Source: Vulcanimicrobiota bacterium
GTDB taxonomy: Bacteria > Vulcanimicrobiota > Vulcanimicrobiia > Vulcanimicrobiales > Vulcanimicrobiaceae
NCBI GenBank assembly: GCA_019232905.1
Contig: JAFANA010000086.1
Span: forward strand, 1-64,000
Reading direction: 5' to 3'
DNA: 64,000 bases
Positions 16,819-27,959 of this stretch are shown here, piece after piece. Position numbers and translations under genes: made by a program. Position 1 is the first letter of the stretch, and every line of letters starts with the position of its first letter. Below the pieces are notes generated by a model that saw only the letters and a list, made by a program, of their open reading frames with translations, ran no database searches and was not told the origin of the DNA.

Positions 16819-18788
16819 TTATTCTCGTCGCGGAATTGAATCCACCAATGCGTGCCGTCGCAGAACGGTTTGTTCTTCGAGTGGCCGCACCGGCATAGCG
16901 CGTAGTGCTCGCGATTCGCGCCGTGATTCATCGGCTCGCCTTCGAGCTCGATGTTGCCGCGGACGTAGTAACTCGCATTCTCCGCGACGTAAATCTCCGG
17001 TTCGCGCTCCTCGCCGTGGTACGTGTCGCCGTTAACGGCGTAGCCGAGCGCACCTGACGGACACTGGCGAACGATATCGATGATCTTCGCCGGTGTATCG
17101 CCGTCCGCGGTCACGAAGGGATCGCCTTCGTGATGAAAGACCGTGGGCAAATGATCGGTGCAGTTGCCGAAGTGACAACACGTGCCGCGATTGTCGAATA
17201 CGGTAATTCCCGGCGCTGTATACGTGTCGAGATGGTCCGGCGTACGCGCGGGTTCTTTCGCGCTGCTGAAGCCGATCCGCGCGTGCGTGCCGTCGCAATA
17301 CGGCTTGAGGCTCGAGCCGCCGCAGCGGCAGAGCGCCACGATCGGCCGCACGCCGAGCGTATCCCCTTTCGAGTTCGTCAGCTTCCGCAAATTCCGAACG
17401 ATGTACGGCCCGTCGATCTCCGGACGGATCGACGTGCGCGCATTCCGTTCTTCCGCTTCATCGCGCATCGCCGCGGCGAACTGCTCCGGAATGAACGGCG
17501 TCAAGTGCTCCGCGACCGACTCGAGCGCCGCCGCTGCTTCCGCAACTTCCGGTGGTAGCGCCTCTTCATCGGAAAGCCGCGTCAACCGCATCGAGATATC
17601 GTAGAGCCGTTCCAAGAAAAGAATCCACGCCGCGCGCTTGTGCGCAAGCAGATGAATGTTACGCGTAAAACCGAATCCCGGGCCTGCATGCATCCCGGGA
17701 TACTCGCGCCCGGCAGGCAATTTCGCGAGCGCTTCACCAAGGGGCCGTAATCCGGATGCCATGATTCGCAACGTCCCGCGGGCGAGCAGTCGCATCTCGT
17801 CTTCGGTCTCGTCAACGTGCGCGAAGAATCGCGCAAGCATCATCAACATCACCGCGTACGAACTGTTGAAGAGCGACGCGAGCTCCGCCGCCACCGGATT
17901 GGTAATGCGGTTCGTTCCGGGCATTTCAGCGATGCCGCGCGTGCTGGGATTCGTCAAGAGCGGGCGCACGGGATCAAAATTCCGCCCTTCTGCCTTCGCG
18001 CGCTCGCACAGGGCTTCGTATTCGTGCCGGATCGTATCGAACACGACGAAATGCGCTTCGGGATGTTCCGTCGTCGGTGATTCGCCTTGCTGGATGATCA
18101 TCTCGATTGCCGCGCATGCCGACTGCACGTCGGTCACCTGCACGAGCTGTTTCGGAAAATCCAGGTACTGTGGTGTCGCTTGCACCGACGGATTCCCGAT
18201 GAAGAGCCGATCCGGCGGAATCTCGTGGAACGCCGATTCAATTTTATGATAAAACTCGCCGACCGTCCGGAAGTCGATATCGAACGGCTCGATCGCGTTT
18301 TGCATGCGAACCACCGAGTCGCTCTCGACGCGTCCCACAACGCGTTGCCGGATCGCGTCGTATTCCGCATGGCGGTCCGCCGGCAACACGCCTTCTTCGG
18401 GCATCTCGTAGCAAACGAGACGGTCGATCAATGATTGCGAGAACGGCTGGAGATCGATCGGAATCCCGAATGGAAATGTCGTTGCAGCTAATGGGAAGTT
18501 CGATCGCGCAAAGTGAGGCGCACCGCCGACCGCCGTGATGATGTTCGAGACTTGTCCGAGATGCAGCATCTCCTCGACCGCAACGGTTGCAAGACTCCGT
18601 TTCCACGTACGCACCGCGACAAGTTCTTCTTCCGTGAGACCGCCTTCGGCAAGATCGGTCTTCAACGAATATCCCGCATATAAATACGAGCAGGCGAGAT
18701 TGTGCTCGAGTTCGGACGCGCGCGTCAGGAGATAGAGGAGTTCTTCACGCGTCTGGACCGGACTGGTTTTTCTTGCGGTGGCGACCAT
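16815..18788 (-). CDS. Ferritin-like (VioB-type) / CDGSH / Fer4_19 multidomain iron protein
   Basis: 657 residues from ATG 18788, chosen because GGAGGT lies 5-10 nt upstream; the track's 13 extra residues are not needed. Residues ~15-220 are ferritin-like with SELEHNLACSYLYAGYSLK and VAVEEMLHLGQVSN, Glu/His helices that would bind a di-iron site, as in iminophenyl-pyruvate dimer synthase-type proteins. Near 483 and 628 are two CDGSH [2Fe-2S] motifs (CRCGGSSLKPYCDGTH, CRCGHSKNKPFCDGTH). Between them a Fer4_19-like Cys cluster (TCCHFGNCTDHLPTVFHHEG ... RQCPSGAL) lies at about 540-585. This suggests a soluble redox enzyme moving electrons from Fe-S clusters to a di-iron centre. The substrate is unknown, with no biosynthetic genes beside it except a divergent PLP decarboxylase. 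Confidence 0.8.
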   Translation of the reverse strand: MVATARKTSPVQTREELLYLLTRASELEHNLACSYLYAGYSLKTDLAEGGLTEEELVAVRTWKRSLATVAVEEMLHLGQVSNIITAVGGAPHFARSNFPLAATTFPFGIPIDLQPFSQSLIDRLVCYEMPEEGVLPADRHAEYDAIRQRVVGRVESDSVVRMQNAIEPFDIDFRTVGEFYHKIESAFHEIPPDRLFIGNPSVQATPQYLDFPKQLVQVTDVQSACAAIEMIIQQGESPTTEHPEAHFVVFDTIRHEYEALCERAKAEGRNFDPVRPLLTNPSTRGIAEMPGTNRITNPVAAELASLFNSSYAVMLMMLARFFAHVDETEDEMRLLARGTLRIMASGLRPLGEALAKLPAGREYPGMHAGPGFGFTRNIHLLAHKRAAWILFLERLYDISMRLTRLSDEEALPPEVAEAAAALESVAEHLTPFIPEQFAAAMRDEAEERNARTSIRPEIDGPYIVRNLRKLTNSKGDTLGVRPIVALCRCGGSSLKPYCDGTHARIGFSSAKEPARTPDHLDTYTAPGITVFDNRGTCCHFGNCTDHLPTVFHHEGDPFVTADGDTPAKIIDIVRQCPSGALGYAVNGDTYHGEEREPEIYVAENASYYVRGNIELEGEPMNHGANREHYALCRCGHSKNKPFCDGTHWWIQFRDENN

Positions 18789-18854
18789 AGCTACCTCCGA
18801 TGCTCGCAAGAATCGGGTGTCTTGCAAAGTGGTTGCGCGTTAGGATCGAGGCCG

Positions 18855-20282
18855 ATGCATACGCCTGATGACGCCCGTTCACGCATGCTACGTTCCGCCG
18901 CTGAAAGGGCGGTTCACTTCTTGAATGACGACGGCGCCGTCAATGCGACGGTCGACGCGGAAACGCTGCGTAACCGATTTTACGTGACGTTACCTGCCCA
19001 AGGACGGCAGCCCGAAGATGTGGTCGACCACCTCTGCAGCGCAGCTGAGGGCGGGTTGCTCCGCTCGAATGGCGGACGGTTCTTCGCGTGGGTGATCGGC
19101 GGAACGCTGCCTTCCGCGCTAGCTGCAGACTGGCTCACTGCTGCGTGGGATCAAAACGCCGCACTATACGCATGCAGTCCTGCAGCGGCGATCGTCGAAG
19201 AGGCGGCCGGCGCATGGCTCAAAGAGCTGCTCGCGTTGCCGCAGCACGCAACCTTCGCGTTCGTGACGGGCTGCCAAATGGCGCACGTCACGTGTCTTGC
19301 AGCAGCGCGTCATGCATTGCTTGCTAAGCACGGCTGGGACGTCGAACGCAACGGCCTTTTCGGCGCGCCGCGCGTTCGTGTGATCTCGAGCGATCGCCGC
19401 CATGCATCGATCGACCGCGCATTGCGTATGCTCGGTTTTGGAAGCGAGTCGCTCGTGTTGCTCGAGCCTGACGTGGACGAGACACTCGAACCCGGCGCAG
19501 TGGAAGAAGCGCTGGCCTTCGAGCCGCAAACGCCCAAGATTGTGCTCTTGCAAGCAGGTGACATCAACACCGGCGCGTTCGATCGTTTCGATCGCGTCAT
19601 CCCAATCGCGAAACGCTACGGCGCCTGGGTTCACGTGGATGGCGCGTTCGGTCTCTGGGCAGCCGCGAGCGAACGTTATGCGCATCTCACGCGCGGAGTC
19701 GACGGCGCCGACTCGTGGGCAACCGACGGCCATAAATGGCTTAACGTCCCCTTTGATTCCGGCTATGCGTTCGTTGCTGACGCCGAATCGCACCGCGCGG
19801 CGATGTCGATCCGCGCGCCGTACATCACGGCGCACGCACAGGCTCGCGATCAAATTGACTGGAATCCCGAGTGGTCACGCCGGGCGCGCGGGTTCGCGAC
19901 GTACGCTGCGTTACTCGAACTCGGCCGCGACGGTGTCGCAGCAACGATCGACGGATCCTGCGCGCAAGTCGCGGGGCTCGTCGAGCAACTCGAGCGTCTT
20001 CCGAACGTTGAAGTTCTCTGGCGCCCACTTCTCAATCAGGGGTTGGTCCGTTTTCTCGATCCGCGTCCCAACGCTAGCGACGGCGATCACGACAACCGTA
20101 CCGAAGACGTCATAGCGCGCGTTGTCGACTCAGGTGAAGGGTTCTTCGGGGCCACTACTTGGCGTGGAAAGCGCGCGATGCGAATAAGTAATGTCAGCGC
20201 ACAAACTACGGACGGCGACGTTCGGCGCGTGGTGGAGGCGTTTCGAGCCGCGCTAACAGCTTGCGAGCTCGCACCTGCATAG
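18855..20282 (+). CDS. PLP-dependent group II decarboxylase
   Basis: 475 residues from ATG 18855 (GGATCGAGG upstream); the longer track ORF is antisense to the neighbour. Fold-type I signatures: VHVDGAFGLWA with the PLP-contacting Asp, and ATDGHKWLNVPFDSG with the Schiff-base Lys. The N-terminal FFAWVIGGTLPSALAADW segment is typical of glutamate/aromatic-L-amino-acid decarboxylase relatives. The product could be an amine from an aromatic or acidic amino acid; the substrate cannot be fixed from motifs. It is divergent from the ferritin-like gene (66 bp), and its last 77 bp overlap the antisense HEAT-repeat gene. Confidence 0.82.
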   Translation: MHTPDDARSRMLRSAAERAVHFLNDDGAVNATVDAETLRNRFYVTLPAQGRQPEDVVDHLCSAAEGGLLRSNGGRFFAWVIGGTLPSALAADWLTAAWDQNAALYACSPAAAIVEEAAGAWLKELLALPQHATFAFVTGCQMAHVTCLAAARHALLAKHGWDVERNGLFGAPRVRVISSDRRHASIDRALRMLGFGSESLVLLEPDVDETLEPGAVEEALAFEPQTPKIVLLQAGDINTGAFDRFDRVIPIAKRYGAWVHVDGAFGLWAAASERYAHLTRGVDGADSWATDGHKWLNVPFDSGYAFVADAESHRAAMSIRAPYITAHAQARDQIDWNPEWSRRARGFATYAALLELGRDGVAATIDGSCAQVAGLVEQLERLPNVEVLWRPLLNQGLVRFLDPRPNASDGDHDNRTEDVIARVVDSGEGFFGATTWRGKRAMRISNVSAQTTDGDVRRVVEAFRAALTACELAPA

Positions 20283-20745
20283 CGGGCGTTCCTCGGGCCG
20301 CCATTCGCTCGACGATCGGCGTGACCCGCTTGCGTAATCCGCGATCGTCCTTCGCAAAGTCGACCAGCGTCTGCAGCGATTCGACGACCAGGGTTACGTT
20401 TGTATCCTGAAGATACCGCTCCAACAATGCCGTCGCCTTCGAGCGTTCTTTCACGTCGAGCCGGACGTTCGCGAGCATTTGCGCGACGCGCCGGCGCACG
20501 TCGTGCTGATCGACCTCGCCGACCTCTTCGATCAGCCGCTTGCGATACGGAGCAAGCAGATCGGGCCGAACGCGAGCCAATTTTTCCGTAGCTTCGGCTG
20601 CCCGCATCCGGACGGTCGGGTCCTCGTGAAGCATCGCATCAAACAGCTCGCCGAATTTCGCGTTGTCCCGCAGAACTAGCGAGACCACGTCGTCGGACGC
20701 ACCGACCTGCCGGCGATCCCCGCCGCTCAATCGTTCCGCAATCAT
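20206..20745 (-). CDS. HEAT-repeat protein
   Basis: 179 residues, entirely alpha-helical with HEAT/ARM-type repeats, for example ELFDAMLHEDPTVRMRAAEA and VRRRVAQMLANVRLD. There is no signal peptide, and the C-terminus is basic and Pro-rich (PPPRAERRRP). Such small scaffolds bind proteins or monitor phycobilin/DNA-repair partners; no function can be given. The tail overlaps the 3' end of the decarboxylase by 77 bp. A clear Shine-Dalgarno is lacking. Confidence 0.7.
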   Translation of the reverse strand: MIAERLSGGDRRQVGASDDVVSLVLRDNAKFGELFDAMLHEDPTVRMRAAEATEKLARVRPDLLAPYRKRLIEEVGEVDQHDVRRRVAQMLANVRLDVKERSKATALLERYLQDTNVTLVVESLQTLVDFAKDDRGLRKRVTPIVERMAARGTPAMQVRARKLLARLETPPPRAERRRP

Positions 20746-20812
20746 CAGGAGTCAACCATTTCCATTGCTCCGCAGCGAGGGCCTTGCGTGACGCCTTGAC
20801 GTACTAGCCGGT

Positions 20813-22369
20813 ATGTACAAGCGATTCTTCATCGTGCTAATAGTCGCGTTGCTCGTCCCGTTTCCGGCGAGCGCAGCAGAAACGGCGATCGATCAGATTG
20901 CGTCGCGTCCCGAACTCAAGCATGCCGTGGTCGCCGGGGAAGTGTACGACCTCGACGATCGTCGCGTTCTCTATCGGCGCAATGCAGAGACCTTCATGGA
21001 ATCCGCTTCGAACACCAAGCTGCTGTCGTACGGAACGTCTCTCGCTCTTCTCGGTCCCGATTTTCGCTGGACGACACCGGTGTATCGCACGGGGCCGGTT
21101 GATTCGTCCGGCACGCTGCACGGTGATGTCGTCCTCGTCGCGAGCGGCGATCCGAATCTCTCGCAGCGCCTTCAACCGGACGGGACGCTTGCGTTTGAAA
21201 ACGTCGATCATGCCGACGGCGGGTCGCGCGGTGCGCGAGCGGTGCCCGGCGATCCGCTGATCGTCTTGCGCCAACTTGCAGCACAAGTCGTACAATCCGG
21301 TGTGAAGCACGTCGACGGCCGCGTTGCCGTCGACGATTCCCTGTTCACCGTGCAATACGCCGGCCCGTGGGCTACGCAACTATCACCGATCGTCGTCAAC
21401 GACAACGTCGTCGACATCACCGTGACTGCAGGAGCAAACGCGGGAGATCCGCCCTCGATCGCCGTCTCGCCGCAAACGCCTTATGTGAAATTTATCGATA
21501 AGATGGCTACCGGCGCTCCCGGCTCGGAATACGCGCAAACGCCCACTGACGTGACGAATGCGGACGGAACGCACACCGTAACGCTGACGGGAACGATTCC
21601 CGCTGGTTTGACGATGCTCGATAGCTATCAAGTTCCGGAGCCGCGCGTATTCGCCGAGATGGCGTTTGCTATGGTCCTCAAAGATGCCGGCGTCACCGTT
21701 ACAACACCGTCGAACTCGCCGCCGTTTTCGCATGACGCCGCATCGGCATCCTACACGATCGCTAATCGTGTCGCGCAACATGTGTCTCCTCCACTTGCGC
21801 AAGATGCCCGCATCACGCTGAAGGTCAGTCAAAACCTCCACGCTGCGCTTCAGCCGCTGATGTGGGCCGTCTATGTGGCCCACGCGAAACAGGACTATTT
21901 AAAAGCGGGCTTCGCGCAAGAGCACGCACTGTTACAACGGGCAGGCCTTGATGTGGAATCCGCATCGCAACAAGACGGCGACGGCGGGTTCGCGTTCTTT
22001 ACGCCGGATTTCATGGTGCACTATCTGGCGTGGATGTCGAAACAATCGTGGTATCCGGTGCTTCTGCACGCGCTGCCGGTATTGGGAGTCGACGGCACGC
22101 TCTATGAATTCGAACGAAATTCGCCCGCGAAGGGCAAGGTGTTTGCAAAAACCGGCACCGACGACTATCAAGACCTGCTCAATGACCGCTATCTCATGAT
22201 CAAAGCGCTTGCCGGCTACATGACGACGCGCAGCGGCAGGCACATCGCTTTTTCATTCTCGATCAATCAGATGCCGGTCCGGCTTAGTATGTACGAAGGC
22301 AAAGACGGCTATCATCAAGCCGGAGAATTGCTAGGCGAAATGGCTACCGCGGCATATCTAACGTACTGA
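20813..22369 (+). CDS. D-Ala-D-Ala carboxypeptidase/endopeptidase (PBP4-type)
   Basis: 518 residues with signal peptide 1-23. Active-site motifs of the DacB/S13 family: SxxK in ESASNTKLLSYG, SxN probably in LKVSQNLHA, and KTG in VFAKTGTDD. The family's usual DGSGLS block is replaced by SQQDGDGGFAFFTP, so the region beside the active site has diverged. It trims or cleaves peptidoglycan stem peptides in the periplasm. A paralogue with canonical motifs lies at 47.5-49.0 kb. The stop overlaps the next start by 1 nt (TGATG), coupling it to a D-amino-acid-type PLP enzyme, which suggests handling of released D-amino acids (inference). Confidence 0.85.
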   Translation: MYKRFFIVLIVALLVPFPASAAETAIDQIASRPELKHAVVAGEVYDLDDRRVLYRRNAETFMESASNTKLLSYGTSLALLGPDFRWTTPVYRTGPVDSSGTLHGDVVLVASGDPNLSQRLQPDGTLAFENVDHADGGSRGARAVPGDPLIVLRQLAAQVVQSGVKHVDGRVAVDDSLFTVQYAGPWATQLSPIVVNDNVVDITVTAGANAGDPPSIAVSPQTPYVKFIDKMATGAPGSEYAQTPTDVTNADGTHTVTLTGTIPAGLTMLDSYQVPEPRVFAEMAFAMVLKDAGVTVTTPSNSPPFSHDAASASYTIANRVAQHVSPPLAQDARITLKVSQNLHAALQPLMWAVYVAHAKQDYLKAGFAQEHALLQRAGLDVESASQQDGDGGFAFFTPDFMVHYLAWMSKQSWYPVLLHALPVLGVDGTLYEFERNSPAKGKVFAKTGTDDYQDLLNDRYLMIKALAGYMTTRSGRHIAFSFSINQMPVRLSMYEGKDGYHQAGELLGEMATAAYLTY

Positions 22370-23655
22370 TGTCCGTAACATTTGATACAACGCTCGACGC
22401 CCTCGTCAAAGGTGTGCCGTGGCTCGCGCACGGGCTCCCGCTCTCTGAGATCGGCGAGCAGCATTGGAGCGTATTGACGCAAGATCTGCCATTGCCGGTC
22501 GCCGTGATCCGGGAACCTGCATTGCGAAACAACCTGCGCTGGATGCGCGCGTTCACGGAGGCGAGCTGCATTTCGTTGGCGCCGCACGGCAAGACGACGA
22601 TGAGCCCCGATCTCTTCGCCATGCAGCTCGCCGAGGGCGCCTGGGGAATTACCTTAGCGACGATGCAACAAGTCCGCGTCGCGCGGCAAGCGAGAATTCG
22701 TCGGATCATCTTTGCGAACCAATTGATAGCCCCTCACGATATTTCGTATGTTCTGCGTGAACTCAATGCCGATCCCGAATTCGAGTTCTATATCCTCGTG
22801 GATTCCGAAGCGGGCGTCGAACGTATCGCTCGCGCCGCAAGTGCCGCAGGGCTCCGCAACCCTGTGCGTGCGCTGCTGGAACTGGGTCAACCGGGAGGCC
22901 GTGCGGGTTGCCGCGATTTGGCTACGGCAGGTGATGTTGCGCGTGCCGTGCGTCGTGCCGCACCATACCTCGAACTGCACGGCGTCGAATGTTACGAAGG
23001 CTTAAACGGCAGCGGAGAGGACGGAATTCGCCGCGTGCACGAGGTGCTCGAGTTTTCCGTAGAAACCGCGCGCACGCTCGATGCGCAGCGTCTTTTCGAC
23101 GGCGACGAGGTCGTGCTCACGGCCGGCGGATCGGCATATTTTGACATTGCCTGCAACGTGTTGTCGAACGGGCCGTTCAGTCGCCCCCGCCGCGTCGTGT
23201 TGCGAAGCGGATGCTATCTGCTTCACGACGGCGAGCACTACGCGGCACACTTCGAGCGGATTCGACAACGATCGCCGATCGCGTCGCGCGTTTCCGGAAC
23301 GCTCGTAAATGCGCTCGAGGTATGGGCCTATGTCACCTCGGTGCCCGAAACTACGCGCGCAATTGTCGGCGCGGGACGGCGCGACCTCGGTTTCGATGCC
23401 GGAATGCCCGTGCCGCTACTACACTTCCGGCCCGGGTGCGACGAGCGCCCACGAGCGCTTTCACGCGACTGGAAGATTGCCGGCCTCAACGATCAACACG
23501 CGCATCTGCAGGTTCCGCACGGCGCGGATATTGCGGTCGGCGATATGCTCGCGCTCGGCGTGTCCCACCCATGCACGACACTCGACAAGTGGCAGCTCGT
23601 CTATCTCGCCGACGACGAGTACATCGTGCAGTCGGCCGTGCGAACGTTCTTCTAA
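22369..23655 (+). CDS. D-threonine aldolase / D-serine dehydratase-like PLP enzyme
   Basis: 428 residues. Fold-type III barrel with PLP Lys in LAPHGKTTMSPDL and a C-terminal metal site in NDQHAHL and GVSHPCTTLDKW (His and Cys ligands), as in D-serine dehydratase/D-threonine aldolase-type enzymes. It should act on D-amino acids with a divalent metal. It is translationally coupled to the upstream PBP4 gene, which hydrolyses D-Ala-containing peptides. Exact substrate is uncertain. It converges on the P460 gene with a 4-nt gap. Confidence 0.82.
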   Translation: MSVTFDTTLDALVKGVPWLAHGLPLSEIGEQHWSVLTQDLPLPVAVIREPALRNNLRWMRAFTEASCISLAPHGKTTMSPDLFAMQLAEGAWGITLATMQQVRVARQARIRRIIFANQLIAPHDISYVLRELNADPEFEFYILVDSEAGVERIARAASAAGLRNPVRALLELGQPGGRAGCRDLATAGDVARAVRRAAPYLELHGVECYEGLNGSGEDGIRRVHEVLEFSVETARTLDAQRLFDGDEVVLTAGGSAYFDIACNVLSNGPFSRPRRVVLRSGCYLLHDGEHYAAHFERIRQRSPIASRVSGTLVNALEVWAYVTSVPETTRAIVGAGRRDLGFDAGMPVPLLHFRPGCDERPRALSRDWKIAGLNDQHAHLQVPHGADIAVGDMLALGVSHPCTTLDKWQLVYLADDEYIVQSAVRTFF

Positions 23656-23659
23656 TACG

Positions 23660-24244
23660 TTAATTCGCGTACGTCGTAAAGACAAAGTCGCGAGCTTTCG
23701 CCGGCGCGTGGCACGCGTAGCACGTGGTCTGGACAATCGCGTCAGGTTTTCCGTTCGTAAACTGAGCAAAGCCCCAACCGCCGGTAGAGGCGTACTTTTT
23801 CGAGTCCTTGATCATGAATTGAACGTTCGTCGCGCTCCCCGCGATCGCAGATCCGCCTAGGAGCTTTGCGATTGCGTCGGCCCCAAGGCCGACTTGTTGC
23901 GCTTGTAGGCGCAACGCGTTGTCGGTCTCCGGATCGTGAGCTTGTTTCCACGCAAGTCGCGCGATAATTGCGCCGTCACGATACGGGATCGTTCCTTTGC
24001 GAAAGTCGGCGGTCGCGATGTCGTTACCGAGTTTCGCGCGAATATCGTTCACCGGACTTCCGACCGTGGCTACGGAAATCAATGTCCAATCACGGTAATT
24101 CGGGGGTATCGTGCTGAACACCGGCGCGACGGTTTCCGCAATCGCGTTGCGGTGATCGGATAGCGCGAAGACGACGGCAGTCACAGCGGTGACAGCCGCG
24201 CAGAGCGCGATAAAGGATTGAAAGGTAACGGTTTCTTTCGACAT
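23660..24244 (-). CDS. Cytochrome P460-family haem protein
   Basis: 194 residues from ATG 24244. An N-terminal hydrophobic helix (signal anchor or uncleaved signal) precedes a P460-like domain: NYRDWTLISVA, DGAIIARLAWK, MIKDSKKYASTGGWGFAQF, and one c-type haem motif TTCYACHAPAKARDFVFT near the C-terminus. Family members oxidise hydroxylamine or bind NO and depend on a Lys-haem crosslink, which cannot be confirmed from sequence. It lies downstream of katG on the same strand, behind a very stable hairpin. Peroxide or nitrosative stress is a plausible shared context. Confidence 0.8.
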   Translation of the reverse strand: MSKETVTFQSFIALCAAVTAVTAVVFALSDHRNAIAETVAPVFSTIPPNYRDWTLISVATVGSPVNDIRAKLGNDIATADFRKGTIPYRDGAIIARLAWKQAHDPETDNALRLQAQQVGLGADAIAKLLGGSAIAGSATNVQFMIKDSKKYASTGGWGFAQFTNGKPDAIVQTTCYACHAPAKARDFVFTTYAN

Positions 24245-24260
24245 AGCAAACCATCTTACC

Positions 24261-24299
24261 ACGCAAAGACGCCGGCGCAGTGCGCCGGCGTCTTTGCGT
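24261..24299 (-). terminator. 39-bp perfect palindromic hairpin between katG and P460 gene
   Basis: ACGCAAAGACGCCGGCGC, loop AGT, then its exact complement: 18 paired bases. It lies 16 nt past the katG stop and 17 nt before the P460 start, both on the minus strand. No T-tract follows, so termination would be imperfect; it may instead stabilise the katG mRNA end or be a mobile palindromic element. Confidence 0.55.
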
Positions 24300-24314
24300 C
24301 GGAATGACGACAGA

Positions 24315-26555
<2,241 letters not shown>

Positions 26556-26610
26556 TCATCGTAGCCCCGAACATTCACAAACTAGAAGCCAATGACATCA
26601 ATGCATCCTA

Positions 26611-26625
26611 TAGATAACGTCTATT
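26611..26625. promoter_or_regulatory. OxyR-like operator between katG and MBL gene
   Basis: ATAGATAACGTCTAT fits the OxyR motif ATAG-N7-CTAT, including T at position 6. A weaker CAAT replaces the next CTAT one spacer upstream (26600-26603), and no good match lies downstream. Placed upstream of katG, an OxyR target in many bacteria. No oxyR gene is in this window. Confidence 0.45.
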
Positions 26626-26661
26626 ACTGTACGCTGTCACGGCCCATGTTACGGTAACCCC

Positions 26662-27534
26662 ATGAGTATCAATCTCGATGTATACGTTAGTCCGTACAAG
26701 CCGATTGCGGCTTCCATTCCTTTTTGGGATAGCAGCAAGCAAGCGACATTTCCCGCGAGTTCGGCGTCACTCTTTACGGGTGAAAACGAAGCGGTACTGA
26801 TCGACGCGTTGTTGACAACCGCCGAAGCATCGCGTCTATGCGAGTGGATCCGCGCGAAAAACAAAGAGCTGACAACCATTTACATTACGCACGGTCATGG
26901 CGATCATTTTTTCGGCCTCAATACGATCCTCGACGCGTTTCCAGACGCAAAGGCCGTTACGTTATCGGAAATCGTTCCGTTCTGCGAACAACAGGTGAGT
27001 GCTGCGGCGCTCGCGCAATGGAACGCTTCGTTTCCGAACCAGTTCGCGGAGCATCCGATTGTTCCGGAAGCGATGCAAGGTGCGGCGATCGACCTCGAAG
27101 GTCACGAGATTCGGCCGATTGTCGTCGGACAAAGCGATACCGCGCCTTCCAGCGTCGTGCACGCGCGCGACATCGACGCCGTTGCTGGCGGCGACGTTGC
27201 ATATAACGGCATTCACTGCTGGCTTGCGTTTACGGACCATGAGAAGCGCGAAAAATGGCTTGCGGCACTAGATATCATCGATTCGCTGAAACCGAAGCTG
27301 CTGGTAGCCGGCCATAAAGATCCGAACGCGCGCGATGACGACCCGCAATCGATCTTAAACGCCACGCGAACCTACATCCGCGATTTTGACAAGGCCGTCT
27401 CGGAAAGCGCAACGCCGCAAGAGCTTGTCGATACGATGATGCGCTCGCACCGCGAGCTTGGGAACCCATACACCCTATGGGTCGCTGCGGACGCCGTCAA
27501 AGATCAACTCGGCCGGCGAACGGTGTCCGCATGA
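26662..27534 (+). CDS. MBL-fold metallo-hydrolase
   Basis: 290 residues. Zinc site TIYITHGHGDHFFG (HxHxDH), with the additional His likely in LVAGHKDPN and Asp in VAGGDVAYN. The closest fold group is the broad glyoxalase-II-like/YobT-type hydrolases. No signal peptide is visible. It is divergent from katG across the OxyR-like site, and its stop overlaps the next gene's start (ATGA), so it is coupled to a VOC protein. Together they suggest detoxification of reactive carbonyl or thioester compounds; this is inference. Confidence 0.85.
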   Translation: MSINLDVYVSPYKPIAASIPFWDSSKQATFPASSASLFTGENEAVLIDALLTTAEASRLCEWIRAKNKELTTIYITHGHGDHFFGLNTILDAFPDAKAVTLSEIVPFCEQQVSAAALAQWNASFPNQFAEHPIVPEAMQGAAIDLEGHEIRPIVVGQSDTAPSSVVHARDIDAVAGGDVAYNGIHCWLAFTDHEKREKWLAALDIIDSLKPKLLVAGHKDPNARDDDPQSILNATRTYIRDFDKAVSESATPQELVDTMMRSHRELGNPYTLWVAADAVKDQLGRRTVSA

Positions 27535-27959
27535 ATCCGCCGCTGCTCGAGCCCAACGCGCCGCTGCCGGTGAAGGGCTTCGTAGTGACGACGCTGCTCA
27601 TCGTAAAAGATATCGCGCGTTCGCGCGAATTTTACGAACGCGTTTTTGGAGCGCAAGTCATGGAAGACGACGAACCGGCGATTCTGCGATTGGCCAATTC
27701 ATGGCTCCTCATCAATACGGGCGGCGGTCCGACGGACGACAAGCCGACGGTCACCGCAGCACCACCGGCCGCGCACGATCACGATCGTCTCAGCATCGCG
27801 ATGAACCTTCGGGTCGCGGACATTCACGAGTGTTACAAACTTTGGCATTCTCGCGGTGCGCACTTTCTGACAGAGCCCAAGGTCCACGAGTCTGAAATAC
27901 GCTGCTACATCCGTGACCCCGACGGCTACCTCATCGAAGTCGGACAAACGACAAGCTGA
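27531..27959 (+). CDS. VOC-family (glyoxalase/bleomycin-resistance-like) protein
   Basis: 142 residues from ATG 27531, which overlaps the upstream stop by 4 nt; the track's longer start is rejected. Beta-alpha-beta-beta-beta modules: TTLLIVKDIARSREFYERVFG at the N-terminus and YIRDPDGYLIEVGQT at the end with the metal-ligand Glu. Typical of dioxygenase/glyoxalase-like VOC proteins with unknown small-molecule substrates. Coupled to the MBL hydrolase. Confidence 0.82.
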   Translation: MNPPLLEPNAPLPVKGFVVTTLLIVKDIARSREFYERVFGAQVMEDDEPAILRLANSWLLINTGGGPTDDKPTVTAAPPAAHDHDRLSIAMNLRVADIHECYKLWHSRGAHFLTEPKVHESEIRCYIRDPDGYLIEVGQTTS

